In this document: one piece after another, positions 8,490 to 17,303 of the stretch
How the letters are laid out: each line of letters starts with the position of its first letter
Numbering within the stretch: the stretch's first letter is position 1
DNA from: Pseudofrankia nepalensis
GTDB lineage: Bacteria; Actinomycetota; Actinomycetes; Frankiales; Frankiaceae
Direction: 5' to 3' (one strand)
Assembly: GCF_016786305.1 (NCBI RefSeq)
Contig: NZ_JADWYV010000013.1
DNA length: 64,000 nucleotides
Program-made: the position numbers and the translations under genes
The notes under the pieces: generated by a model
The model's input: only the letters and a program-made list of their open reading frames with translations
The model's database searches: none
What the model was told of the DNA's origin: nothing

Positions 8490-11351
8490 GTGGAGGAGTT
8501 CCTCAACCTGGTCGTCGGCGGCATCGTCGCCGGCGGTCTTTATGCCATCCTGGCGGCCGGCGTCGTCCTGACCTACCAGACGTCCGGCATCTTCAACTTC
8601 GCGCACGGCGCGGTCGCTTTCGCCACCGCGTACCTGTTCGTGCAGCTGAACGTGACCGCTGGAATCCCAGTCGTCCCGGCGGCGGTCATCGCCGTCCTGG
8701 TCTTCGCGCCGCTGCTGGGGTTCGTGCTGGACCGGCTGATCTACCGGCGGCTCACGCAGTCCTCGGTGGCGGTGAAGATAGTGGTTCCGGTCGGCCTGCT
8801 GATCGCGGTGCCCGGGATCTGCCTGTTCGTCTCGGACCGGTTCAACCTGTGGTTCGGCTGGCACATCGCCGGGATCGAGGAGCTGTTCCTGATCCCGGGG
8901 CTCGGGCCGACTCCGAAGAAGGTGTGGACGGTCGGCACCGTCCTGGTGGACAGCAACCAGGTCGCCGTCTTCGGCGCGGCCGTCCTGACGGCGGCGGGCC
9001 TGTGGCTGCTGCTGCGGCGGACGAGGCTGGGCCTGCGGATGCGGGCGGTGGTGGACCGGCGCGGCCTGGCCGCGCTGCGCGGGATCGACCCCGACCGGAC
9101 GTCCGCGATCTCCTGGATGCTCGGCAGCTTCCTGGCAGGGCTGGCCGGGGTGCTGCTCGCTCCGATCTTCACGCTCAACACCCCGGTGTTCACGACCGTG
9201 GTGCTGATCTCGACGCCGGCCGTCGTGTTCGCTCGATTCAGATCGATCCCACTGGCGCTGGCCGGCGGCCTGCTGATCGGGGTCCTGCAGAACCTCGTCG
9301 TCGGCTACGCCCACTTCGCCGAGAACATCACCGGGTTCTCGACGTCGGTGCCGTTCATCCTGCTGTTTCTCCTGCTGGTCGTGTTCGCCGTCGACCGCGG
9401 CCGCCGGGCCGGTACCCAGACCGACGACGACCCGCCCGCGCCGTCCTACGGCGAGGAGTCGAGACGGCGGAAGGCGATCGTGTGGTCCGCGTGGTCGGTC
9501 GCCGTCCTGGCCTACGCGCTGTTCTTCGCGGACGACTACTGGCAGTCGCTGATCATCCGAGGGCTGGCGCTGTCCGTGGTCCTGCTCTCCTTCACCGTGG
9601 TGACCGGCGTGGGGGGCATGGTCAGCCTCGCGCAGGCGGCGTTCGTCACCGCCTCCGGCATCACGGCCGGTTGGGTGGTCAGCCACCACTGGCCCTTCGC
9701 CGTCGCGCTGGTGCTGGGAACGCTCGTCGCCACCGTGATGGGCGTGGTGGTATCGCTGCCCGCGCGGCGACTCGGCGGGCTGCCACTGGCGTTGGCGACA
9801 CTGGCGCTGGCCTACATCTGCCAGAACCTGTTCTTCCAGCTGCGCGGCGTGAGTCGCAACGACGTCGGCGGATGGGTACTGCGGCCACCCGCGCTGGGGC
9901 CCGTGGATCTCGCCGACTCCCGGTCTATGATCATCTTTCTGGCCATCGTGCTTGGCCTCGTCGTCCTGCTGGTCCGGAACCTGATCCGGTCGAGTTCGGG
10001 CCGGGCGATGGCGGCGCTGCGGGCCACCGAGCCGGGGACGGTGACCATCGGGGTCTCCGCCGCCCGCACGAAGACCGCGGTGTTCGCCCTGTCGGCGGCG
10101 ATCGCCGGCCTTGGCGGCGTGCTGCTCGCCGTGTCGTCCGGCCGCGTCACCCACCTCGACTACCCGGTCGAGACCGGTCTGTTCTGGCTGGCCACGGTGG
10201 TCGTGTTCGGGGTGCGCCGGCCAGGCGGCGCGGTGATCGCGGCCTTCGGCGCGGCGGTCAGCCCCGAACTACTCAGCCACGTCGCGCAGACCTCGTACCT
10301 GCCGCAGGTGCTTTCCGGCCTGGCCGCGATCAACCTCGCGCAGAACCCCGACGGGATCCTCGCTCTCACCGCCCAGCAGCGGTTCGAGCGCCGGCGCCGG
10401 CGGGAGGAACGCGCCTTGCGCAAGGAGGCCGGCACAGCCGCGGCCGCACCGCCCGTGACCCCGGCCTCCGTGCCCACCGAGGCCCTGCCGGCCGAGGCTT
10501 CGTCGTCGTCGGGCGCCGCGGGCGCCATGGATGCCTCTGACAAGCCCTTGGTGCTCGAGGTCGCGGGCGTGCGCGCGGGATACGGCGCCGTGGAGGTGCT
10601 GCACGGGGTCGACCTGGCCGTGCGTGCCGGCGAGGTGCTCGCCCTGATCGGCGCGAACGGCGCCGGCAAGTCGACGTTGTGCTCGGTCGTCACCGGGGGC
10701 GTGCCGGCGACGCGGGGAACGATCCGGCTCGGCGGCGCCGACGTGACGGGCCTGCCACCGCACCAGCGGGTCCGCCACGGCGCCTTCCTCATCCCCGAGG
10801 GCCGGGGCATCTTCCCTGCCCTGACCGTGGACGAGAACCTTTCGCTGTGGCTGCCAGCCGAAGGGGACCGGGAATCCGCCTACCGCCGGTTCCCGGTGCT
10901 CGGCGAACGCCGCGGCCAGCTCGCCGGATCGCTGTCCGGCGGCGAGCAGCAGATGCTCGCGCTGGCGCCCGCCCTCGTGAAGCCGCCAGCCCTGCTGATC
11001 GTCGACGAGCCGTCGCTCGGCCTGGCCCCGCTCATCGTGGCCGAGGTCTACGCGGCGCTGCGAGAACTGCGCGCGGCCGGTACCGCGATCCTGCTGGTCG
11101 AGGAGAAGGCGCACGACGTGGTCGCGCTCGCCGACAGCATCGCCTTCATGGCCGTCGGGCGGGTGGCCTGGCAACGGCGGACCGCCCAGGTCGACTCGGA
11201 CCTGCTGGTCCAGTCGTACCTCGGCATCAGCGATGTCCCGCCCGGTTCTCGCGAGCGACCGGCGGCCGAGGACGCCGCCCCCGTGGCCGGGACCGGTGCC
11301 ACCGACACCGGCGGTCGCGCGGCTCACCCGGTGATCGGTCCCCGTCGTTAG
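8490..11351 (+). CDS. Fused branched-chain-type permease-permease-ATPase (LivH-LivM-LivF)
   Basis: One 953-residue protein carries three parts that are usually separate genes. Residues 1-310 are a LivH-like permease (VVGGIVAGGLYAILAAG at the N-terminus). Residues 325-640 are a LivM-like permease (GVGGMVSLAQAAFVTASG). A charged, Ala/Pro-rich linker runs to about 678, followed by a LivF-like ATPase with Walker A GANGAGKST at 721-729 and LSGGEQQ at 815-821, ending near 920. With the separate LivG-type ATPase it would form the complete translocator. The GTG start at 8490 has AAGGG about 8 bases before it. LivH-LivM fusions are known in actinobacteria; the additional LivF domain is less usual. Confidence 0.93.
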   Translation: MEEFLNLVVGGIVAGGLYAILAAGVVLTYQTSGIFNFAHGAVAFATAYLFVQLNVTAGIPVVPAAVIAVLVFAPLLGFVLDRLIYRRLTQSSVAVKIVVPVGLLIAVPGICLFVSDRFNLWFGWHIAGIEELFLIPGLGPTPKKVWTVGTVLVDSNQVAVFGAAVLTAAGLWLLLRRTRLGLRMRAVVDRRGLAALRGIDPDRTSAISWMLGSFLAGLAGVLLAPIFTLNTPVFTTVVLISTPAVVFARFRSIPLALAGGLLIGVLQNLVVGYAHFAENITGFSTSVPFILLFLLLVVFAVDRGRRAGTQTDDDPPAPSYGEESRRRKAIVWSAWSVAVLAYALFFADDYWQSLIIRGLALSVVLLSFTVVTGVGGMVSLAQAAFVTASGITAGWVVSHHWPFAVALVLGTLVATVMGVVVSLPARRLGGLPLALATLALAYICQNLFFQLRGVSRNDVGGWVLRPPALGPVDLADSRSMIIFLAIVLGLVVLLVRNLIRSSSGRAMAALRATEPGTVTIGVSAARTKTAVFALSAAIAGLGGVLLAVSSGRVTHLDYPVETGLFWLATVVVFGVRRPGGAVIAAFGAAVSPELLSHVAQTSYLPQVLSGLAAINLAQNPDGILALTAQQRFERRRRREERALRKEAGTAAAAPPVTPASVPTEALPAEASSSSGAAGAMDASDKPLVLEVAGVRAGYGAVEVLHGVDLAVRAGEVLALIGANGAGKSTLCSVVTGGVPATRGTIRLGGADVTGLPPHQRVRHGAFLIPEGRGIFPALTVDENLSLWLPAEGDRESAYRRFPVLGERRGQLAGSLSGGEQQMLALAPALVKPPALLIVDEPSLGLAPLIVAEVYAALRELRAAGTAILLVEEKAHDVVALADSIAFMAVGRVAWQRRTAQVDSDLLVQSYLGISDVPPGSRERPAAEDAAPVAGTGATDTGGRAAHPVIGPRR

Positions 11352-11491
11352 TCCCTGTCGTTAGTCCCTGGGATTCGGGCCGGGAACCGCCTGGATTGCG
11401 CGGTCCGCGCCCAGCCGGTCATGTCACCGGGTTCCGCTCCGAACCGCGATGCCCCGACCAGTCGCCAGCCAACGGACCACAAAGGAGAGTC

Positions 11492-12427
11492 ATGAAAGCC
11501 GTACGTGCCGCGGAAGGCGGCGTCCAGGTCGTCGATCTCCCCGAGCCACCCGGCACCGGCGAGCTCCTTCAGATGCGTTCGGCGAGCATCTGCAGCTCCG
11601 ACCTGCTGTACATCTCCTACGGCCTGCGCTACATCCTCGGCCACGAGCTCGCCGGCGTCGACGCGGGCGGCAACGCCTTCATCGTCGAGGCCCTCTACGG
11701 CTGCGGGGAATGCGACCAGTGCCAGCGCGGCCTCTACAACCGCTGCCCGACGCACGGCGAGCGCGCTCTCGGTTTCAGTGTCGACGGCGGCATGGCCGAG
11801 CAGTTCCGCGCCCCCGCCACCCGGCTGGTCCCGCTGCCGGCAGGCCTCGACGTGCGCGACGCGTCCATCGTCGAGCCGGCGTCGGTCTCCTGGCACGCCT
11901 TACGGCTCGCCGGCACCGGACCGGACACCCGGGTCGCCGTCGTCGGCGCCGGCGCGCTGGGCCTGCTCGCCGTCGCCGGCGCCCGTCGGCAGGGAGCCGA
12001 GGACGTCGCCGTCGAGGCGCGCTACCCGCACCAGATCGAGGCGGCGGAGCGCCTCGGCGCGAAGGCCGGCCCCGACGGCCTGTACGACGTGGTGGTCGAA
12101 GCGGCCGGGAACCCGGCCGCGCTCGCCCGCGCGATCGACCTCGTCGCCCCCGGCGGCACGGTCGTCGTCGTCGGCGTCTACATGGGCAAGATCGAGATTG
12201 ACTGGCCCACGCTGTTCTTCCGCGAGGGACGGGTCATCCCCTCCCTCGGCTACTGCGGTTACAGCACCGGACGCGAGATGGCGGACGCCGCGGCGATGCT
12301 CGCCGACGACCCCGAGATCACCCGGGCGCTCATCACCCACCGCTTTCCGATCGAGGACGCCGATGAGGCGTTCCGGGTCGCCGGTGACAAGAAATCGGGC
12401 GCCATCCGGGTCGTGATCGAACCGTAG
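11492..12427 (+). CDS. Zinc-dependent alcohol dehydrogenase (MDR family)
   Basis: A medium-chain dehydrogenase of 311 residues that interconverts an alcohol and a carbonyl with NAD(P). The catalytic-zinc region shows CSSD and GHE, and the structural-zinc cluster is CGECDQCQRGLYNRC near residue 70. The Rossmann motif VVGAGALGLLAVAGA lies near residue 150. It is about 30 residues shorter than typical members, mostly in the N-terminal domain. ATG 11492 follows AAAGGAGAG. It sits between the transporter and the SnoaL-like and ring-cleavage genes with short gaps, so it likely acts on the imported substrate or on a breakdown product. Confidence 0.92.
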   Translation: MKAVRAAEGGVQVVDLPEPPGTGELLQMRSASICSSDLLYISYGLRYILGHELAGVDAGGNAFIVEALYGCGECDQCQRGLYNRCPTHGERALGFSVDGGMAEQFRAPATRLVPLPAGLDVRDASIVEPASVSWHALRLAGTGPDTRVAVVGAGALGLLAVAGARRQGAEDVAVEARYPHQIEAAERLGAKAGPDGLYDVVVEAAGNPAALARAIDLVAPGGTVVVVGVYMGKIEIDWPTLFFREGRVIPSLGYCGYSTGREMADAAAMLADDPEITRALITHRFPIEDADEAFRVAGDKKSGAIRVVIEP

Positions 12428-12452
12428 GAAGCGTCGAGGAGGGCTGCCGGCG

Positions 12453-12995
12453 GTGGCGAACAGAGGCCGGACCTGGCGCGCGAGGAGACGAGCGCGCGGG
12501 GACGTGGAACAGAAGCTCGAGGAGCTGGCGGCCCGGCTGCGCGCGGCGGAGGATCAGCTGGACATCCTCCGCCTGCTCAACCGCTACGGCCCGCTGGTCG
12601 ACAGCGGGTCGGCCGCCGAAGCGGCCGACCTGTGGGTCGCCGGCGGCGGCTATGACTTCACCGGCGTGACCGGCGATGGCACCCGCGTCGAGGCACCGCG
12701 GGGACTGGCCGCCCTGTACCAGACCGACGTGCACACGGACCTGGTCGCCACGGGCGTGGCTCACCTCACGGCCAGGCCCCACATCACCCTGCACGGCGAG
12801 ACGGCGGACGCGGTCGGCTACTCCCTCGTGATCCGGCGGGAGGACGACCACTGGTACCTCTGGCGAGCCGCGATCAACCACTGGGCGCTGGCACGTACCG
12901 CCGACGGTTGGCGCATCACAGAGCGCTACAACCGCGTACTGGACGGATCCCTCGAATCTCGCGCGACCATGCGCAGGATTCTTGCCGACCCGTAG
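12453..12995 (+). CDS. SnoaL-like / NTF2-fold protein
   Basis: A 180-residue protein with the alpha+beta cone fold of the SnoaL_4 group, which includes scytalone-dehydratase-like and ring-hydroxylating-dioxygenase-beta-like proteins. An N-terminal basic stretch leads to a helix (LEELAARLRAAEDQLDILRL) and the family motif NRYGPLVDSG, then strands ending in WRITERYNRV. Members may be dehydratases, isomerases or hydrolases, and the reaction cannot be fixed here. The GTG start has GAGGAGGG about 9 bases before it. It follows the alcohol dehydrogenase by 25 bases. Confidence 0.85.
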   Translation: MANRGRTWRARRRARGDVEQKLEELAARLRAAEDQLDILRLLNRYGPLVDSGSAAEAADLWVAGGGYDFTGVTGDGTRVEAPRGLAALYQTDVHTDLVATGVAHLTARPHITLHGETADAVGYSLVIRREDDHWYLWRAAINHWALARTADGWRITERYNRVLDGSLESRATMRRILADP

Positions 12996-13105
12996 ACCAC
13001 ACTCAGCCGTCGCCGCGCCGGGGGACCGGACGGGCCGAGGCGACCTCACGGGCTCCCAAACCCGCCCGGGCGCCGCCCGGCTCCGCCGCATAATCGGAGG
13101 TTGCG

Positions 13106-14053
13106 ATGCCATTGGCGCTCTGCTGCATGTCCCATAGTCCGCTACTCGATATCACCGAGCAAAGCCCCGAGCTCGAGGCCGACGTTCGGGCGGCGCTGTC
13201 CGCCGCCCGCGCGTTCGCCGAGGACTTTGCCCCCGATGTCGTCGTCGTCTTCGCACCCGATCACTTCAACGGTTTCTTCTATCGCCTCATGCCGCCGTTC
13301 TGCGTCGGGATGGCGGCCACGACGGTAGGGGACTACGGCAGCTTGGCCGGCACCCTCCACGTGCCGACCGGCCTCGCGCAGGCCTGCGCGCAGGCCGTGC
13401 TCGCGGACGGTGTCGACCTGTCGATCTCCCATCGGATGAAGCTCGACCACTCCAGCGCGCAGCCGCTGCGTGAACTGTTCGGCGCGCTCGACGCCCGGCC
13501 GGTCATCCCGGTGTTCATCAACGCGGCCGCCGCCCCCCTCGGACCGTTGGCACGAACCCGCCAGCTCGGAGCCGCCATCGGACGGTTCTTCGGACGACGT
13601 GACGAGCGAGTGCTGCTGGTCGGCTCCGGTGGGCTTTCGCACGACCCTCCGGTGCCCACCCTCGACAGCGCGCCCGCGGCCATGGCCGAACGTCTCGTGT
13701 CCGGTCGTCCCCTGACGATCGAGGAGGCGGCGCGCAAACATACGGGCGCCATCGCCGAAGGCCTACGTCTCGCCGACGGTTCCAGCGAGCGCCGGCCACT
13801 GAGCCCCGCATGGGACACCGAGTTCCTCTCCCTGGTCACCAGCGGCGCGCTCACAGAGCTGGACGGCTGGAGCAACGACGAGATCGGTCAGCACGGGAGC
13901 GGCGCGCACGAGATCCGCGCCTGGATCGCTGCCTACTCCGCGCTGGACGCGGCGGGACCCTACGAGGCCACCTATCGCTACTACCGCCCAATCCCGGAAT
14001 ACATTGCCGGCTTCGCCGTCACCACCGCTCGGCCCGGCGGCGCTGACAACTGA
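13106..14053 (+). CDS. mhpB: 2,3-dihydroxyphenylpropionate/2,3-dihydroxycinnamate 1,2-dioxygenase
   Basis: Iron-dependent extradiol ring-cleavage enzyme of the class III (LigB) family. It opens the catechol ring of 2,3-dihydroxyphenylpropionate-type compounds. The length of 315 residues nearly equals the E. coli enzyme (314). The two catalytic histidines known from E. coli MhpB, His115 (KLDHSSAQP) and His179 (GGLSHDPPVP), fall at exactly the same numbers here, and SHSPLLD and FAPDHFNGFF are also present. ATG 13106 follows CGGAGG. As part of the transporter/dehydrogenase cluster it is the best clue that the cluster degrades a phenylpropanoid-like aromatic acid. No hydrolase or hydratase for the ring-fission product is adjacent. 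Confidence 0.94.
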   Translation: MPLALCCMSHSPLLDITEQSPELEADVRAALSAARAFAEDFAPDVVVVFAPDHFNGFFYRLMPPFCVGMAATTVGDYGSLAGTLHVPTGLAQACAQAVLADGVDLSISHRMKLDHSSAQPLRELFGALDARPVIPVFINAAAAPLGPLARTRQLGAAIGRFFGRRDERVLLVGSGGLSHDPPVPTLDSAPAAMAERLVSGRPLTIEEAARKHTGAIAEGLRLADGSSERRPLSPAWDTEFLSLVTSGALTELDGWSNDEIGQHGSGAHEIRAWIAAYSALDAAGPYEATYRYYRPIPEYIAGFAVTTARPGGADN

Positions 14054-14198
14054 GCCGGCCACCCGGGCGGACGCGGCATTTCCGCCCACGGCCGGGGCGG
14101 CCACCGCTCTGGCCCTCACCCCCCAGCACCACCGGTTCCGGCAAGGCCCGAGGCGGACGCCCGGCTGTGGCAATCCTGTCTGTGAGCGGAGGCTCGGT

Positions 14199-14363
14199 AT
14201 GAACGTTGAAGACCTCATCCTGATCAGCGTCGACGACCACCTGGTCGAGCCACCGAACATGTTCGAGGGGCGGCTGCCCGCGAGGTTCGACTCGGTGAAT
14301 CCGGCCGCGGTGCTCTCCGCGAGTGATCTCCGCTCCACCTCGCCAGGCGAAACGCCAGCTTGA
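14199..14363 (+). pseudogene. Truncated amidohydrolase (amidohydrolase_2), N-terminus only
   Basis: An ATG at 14199 begins about 34 residues that match the start of actinobacterial metal-dependent amidohydrolases (DLILISVDDHLVEPPNMFEG, with the SxDDH motif). After about 14300 the frame turns into unrelated sequence and stops at 14363. Full-length relatives are about 350-400 residues, so at least 90 percent is missing. The fragment sits at the end of the ring-cleavage operon, where an intact decarboxylase or hydrolase would make sense. Confidence 0.7.
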
Positions 14364-14390
14364 CAGTACGCGATCGGCGATCGCATACTG
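14360..14390 (+). promoter_or_regulatory. Promoter overlapped by a 27-bp palindromic operator
   Basis: TTGACA at 14360-14365 and CATACT at 14384-14389, 18 bases apart, form a good vegetative promoter reading to the right. A 13+1+13 base palindrome (CAGTACGCGATCG, G, CGATCGCATACTG; one mismatch) at 14364-14390 covers the spacer and -10. This is the layout of a repressor-controlled promoter. No protein gene lies downstream before the hairpin at 14576. Confidence 0.6.
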
Positions 14391-14575
14391 CGCCGGCCGG
14401 GGAGGATCGACGATCGCATGGGTGGACCGCGGGCTCGCCACCTATCGTCCAGGCCCTCGAGGCCGGTGGTGGCGCGGACACGATCCTTGGACGGATCAGC
14501 GACGACGGCACCAGCGACGGTCCTGCCCGGTGTCAGCAGGCGCATGCTCCGCCGTAGCCACAGGGCCTTCGGAAG

Positions 14576-14620
14576 GACGTGCTGGCCCCGGACGCGCCGA
14601 CGCGTCCGGGCCAGCACGTC
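14576..14620. terminator. Long GC-rich hairpin terminator
   Basis: Bases 14576-14596 and 14601-14620 pair over 20 bp with one bulged C and a 4-base loop. It begins 8 bases beyond the stop of the minus-strand hydrolase gene (14628) and would also end any transcript from the plus-strand promoter at 14360. Confidence 0.85.
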
Positions 14621-14627
14621 GCGTCTC

Positions 14628-16127
14628 CTACCCTCCGATCTGTGAACGCGCCGCGGCGTTCACCAGCTCCACCCCGTCCGCGGGGCGCAGGAAGCCGCGG
14701 ACGACGCCGGCGGCGGTGGCCCTGCCCCACTGCGCGACGAAACCGCCGTGGTTCTTGTAGAGGCTGGCGATCTTTTCGGCGGTGAACGGCACGGTCGTTC
14801 CGAACAGCACGCAGAGCGCGGGCGTGTTCCCGACCCCGCCGAGCGCCGCGATGGGGGCGTCGACATGCGGGGACCGCACGCCGCCGAGCGTGTTGCCGTT
14901 GGCGTCCTTGGCGAACACCACGGGCGAGACGCCCGTCGTCTGCAGGGGCTGCGCGCGCGGCGGTTCCACGCGGTTCGTGACCCACTGGTTGAGCCAGTGG
15001 ATGGCCGCGTCGAGCACCCAGTGCGCGCCCCCGGTGTTGACCGGCAGGTCGCACGCGCCGGCTGAGGTGTTGGTGGGCGGATTCTGCATGGATGCCAGGC
15101 CGCGGATCGCGCCCTGCCCGTCACCGATGTCCGTGCGCCCGATCTCCAGCCCGTAGTCGTCGAAGTGCGCCGTGCCCGCGACCTCCCACGAGCGGAATCG
15201 CTTCGTGTCCGGCTGGCGGCCGGCGAGGTTGCTGAAGGCGACATCCGTCTCGGCCTGGAAGACGAAGACGGGGACGTTGAGGTCGTCGCGGATCAGGGTC
15301 GCCGCGGGGGCTGGCACGATGGGTGTCGCGGCGGGCGGCGCCACCTGCGAGAGGGCCGAGCCGGTGGCGGCGCGGCTGTGCACGAGGTACCCGTCGTAGA
15401 CCTGGGCAAGCGGGTGCACCGCGTCGATGTAGGTGATCAGGCGGGCCGCCGACTGCGACTCGCCGATGGAGATCAGCTTGCGCGGCTTCAGGCCGCCGAG
15501 CAGCTGCGCGGAGTTGGTGCGCAGCGCCTGGCCGACCTGCGAATAGATGTCGTACGAATAACTGTCACCGGGATGGGACAGCGGCGCGTAGCGCGCGGCG
15601 TTCCCCGGAATGGCCGGGCTGTTGCCCTTGGCGGTGTTGACGCCGATCCACTGGGCCGAGACGCCGACCCAGACGTAGCCTTCCCGGACCAGCTCGGTGT
15701 GGCTCATCGTCCAGTCCGGCGCGGCGTCAACGCCGCCGCTTACGTTGAGCCACTCGACGATGACACTGCCGTTGAACTTCTTCGGGTTGGCGGGCCGCCG
15801 GACCACCGCCCGCGTCGTGTACGGCGCGGTGCCGTTCGGCGTCACGGTCCACTTGCCGTCGCTGGTCAGGGGGCTGGCGGACGTGTAGCTGCTCGCGGTG
15901 CCCGAGAGGAAGAACTCCTTCTCCTGGTAGGCGATGGTGGCCAGGTCGAAGGTGGTCGAGAACATGACCTCCGACGGAGTCCCGCCGGCGACCGGACCGG
16001 TCACGGTCGGACTCGGCGTCGCGGCGGTCGCCGCGGCCGTGCCGAACACCGTGACCGGCACCGTGGCAAGGGCTGTCGCCAACGATGTGACCACCACAGA
16101 TAAGACAATGCGGCGCCGTTTCTTCAT
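14628..16127 (-). CDS. Secreted alpha/beta hydrolase domain protein
   Basis: An exported protein of 499 residues. Residues 1-36 are a signal peptide (MKKRRR, a hydrophobic core, then an Ala-rich cleavage region). The mature part resembles the alpha/beta-hydrolase family annotated only as alpha/beta hydrolase domain. The nucleophile elbow is probably GESQSA, and a late His occurs in VAGTAHFDD. Relatives are esterase-like with unknown substrates. ATG 16127 has AAGGAG 10 bases before it; the frame opens at 16247 but only this start gives the signal peptide. It has its own promoter (16233-16261) and a terminator at 14576-14620, so it is a single-gene unit. Confidence 0.85.
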   Translation of the reverse strand: MKKRRRIVLSVVVTSLATALATVPVTVFGTAAATAATPSPTVTGPVAGGTPSEVMFSTTFDLATIAYQEKEFFLSGTASSYTSASPLTSDGKWTVTPNGTAPYTTRAVVRRPANPKKFNGSVIVEWLNVSGGVDAAPDWTMSHTELVREGYVWVGVSAQWIGVNTAKGNSPAIPGNAARYAPLSHPGDSYSYDIYSQVGQALRTNSAQLLGGLKPRKLISIGESQSAARLITYIDAVHPLAQVYDGYLVHSRAATGSALSQVAPPAATPIVPAPAATLIRDDLNVPVFVFQAETDVAFSNLAGRQPDTKRFRSWEVAGTAHFDDYGLEIGRTDIGDGQGAIRGLASMQNPPTNTSAGACDLPVNTGGAHWVLDAAIHWLNQWVTNRVEPPRAQPLQTTGVSPVVFAKDANGNTLGGVRSPHVDAPIAALGGVGNTPALCVLFGTTVPFTAEKIASLYKNHGGFVAQWGRATAAGVVRGFLRPADGVELVNAAARSQIGG

Positions 16128-16232
16128 CCGATCGCACTCCTTGATCGTGCTGCTTTTCCTGAGCAGCGACGACCGGCGCGGGGTGGTCGGTGCGGCCGTT
16201 GCCACTCGCGGACGAAACGTGGATGAAATGGA

Positions 16233-16271
16233 ACCGTAAAGGATCACCCGAGGACTGTCAAGTCATGACAG
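16233..16271 (-). promoter_or_regulatory. Vegetative promoter with overlapping operator for the secreted hydrolase
   Basis: On the minus strand TTGACA (16261-16256) and TACGGT (16238-16233) are separated by exactly 17 bases, about 100 bases before the hydrolase start. A 6-base inverted repeat, CTGTCA at 16255-16260 and TGACAG at 16266-16271, overlaps the -35 box and is a plausible operator. Confidence 0.65.
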
Positions 16272-16392
16272 GGGTGACATGATCTGCCATCGCCGGCGGT
16301 CCATGCCACCCGCATTCGGGTCCGGGCGGACCAGTTGGTCGCCGCGACGCGCGCTCGCGCCCCTTGGGCTTCTTCTTGCGGCCCGCGGGTTT

Positions 16393-17286
16393 CTAACCGA
16401 CCAGGCCAAGCACCCGCACCGCGTTCTCCTTGAGCACGAGCGGCACCACGTCCGGTCTGAGATCCAGCTTCTCGAAGTCGGCCAGCCAGCGGTCGGGTGC
16501 CAGGACGGGGAAGTCCGAGCCGAAGAGGACCTTGTGCCTGAGCAGGCTGTTGGCCTGGCGGACGAGCTGGGGTGGGAAGTACTTGGGGGACCAGCCGGAG
16601 AGATCGATGTAGACGTTTTCCTTGTGTGTGGCGATCGAGATCGAGGAGTCGACCCACGGGACCGAGGGGTGCGCAAGGATGAGCGTCAGGCTCGGGAAGT
16701 CGGCGGCGACGTCGTCGAGGAGCATCGGGTCGGAAAAGCGCAGCTTGATGCCGCGTCCACCGGGCAGTCCGGCCCCGATCCCGGTCTGGCCGGTGTGGAA
16801 GAGCGCGACCGTGCCGAGCTCGGCCAGGGCTTCCCAGAGCGGATAGTGCGCCGGCTCGTCGGGCGCGAAGCCCTGCAGGCTGGGGTGGAACTTGAAGCCG
16901 CGGACGCCGTATTCCTCCGCCAACCGCCGGGCCTGGACCACCGCGGCCTTTCCCTGGAGCGGGTCGACCGATCCGAAGGGAATGAGGACGTCGGCGTGTT
17001 CCGCGGCCTTCTCGGCGATCTCCTCGCTCGACAGGGCGGGACGGTTGAGGTTGGTCGTGGCGTCGACGGTGAAGACGACCGCGGCCATCGAGCGTTCGCG
17101 GTAGTAGTCAGCGAGCTGGTCGATGGTCGGGGTGCGTGGGTGGTCGGCGCGGAAGTACCTGGCGGAGGCGTCCATCAGCTCCTGGTCGAGGGAGAGGTGG
17201 CCGTGGGCGTCGCACTCGACGTGGGCGTGCACGTCCAGCGCCACGATGCGCTCGACGTCGATGCGGGGGGTGTAGCGGATGGCCAT
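16393..17286 (-). CDS. Amidohydrolase family 2 protein
   Basis: A 297-residue TIM-barrel metal-dependent hydrolase or decarboxylase (amidohydrolase_2; ACMSD/gamma-resorcylate decarboxylase-like). It shows the N-terminal metal motif HAHVE near residue 20, GFKFHPS, LFHTGQTG, LILAHPS, and a late GSDFPVL carrying the conserved Asp. All metal-site motifs appear intact. ATG 17286 follows GGAGG. It is the last gene of the operon that begins with the enoyl-CoA hydratase at 21015, 17 bases after the dehydrogenase gene. The operon context suggests hydrolysis or decarboxylation of a ring-derived acid. Confidence 0.88.
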   Translation of the reverse strand: MAIRYTPRIDVERIVALDVHAHVECDAHGHLSLDQELMDASARYFRADHPRTPTIDQLADYYRERSMAAVVFTVDATTNLNRPALSSEEIAEKAAEHADVLIPFGSVDPLQGKAAVVQARRLAEEYGVRGFKFHPSLQGFAPDEPAHYPLWEALAELGTVALFHTGQTGIGAGLPGGRGIKLRFSDPMLLDDVAADFPSLTLILAHPSVPWVDSSISIATHKENVYIDLSGWSPKYFPPQLVRQANSLLRHKVLFGSDFPVLAPDRWLADFEKLDLRPDVVPLVLKENAVRVLGLVG

Positions 17287-17303
17287 CTCCGTGTTTCCTC
17301 CGG

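Noticed and set aside
6147..10154. Minus-strand open frame of 1335 codons
   Set aside because: It is antisense to the ABC receptor, ATPase and fused permease genes, is rich in Arg, Gln, Asp and His as expected from reading GC-rich genes backwards, and shows no domain.
11339..11372. GTCGTTAGTCCCT repeats after the fused transporter gene
   Set aside because: Two short imperfect copies in a spacer; probably slippage with no function.
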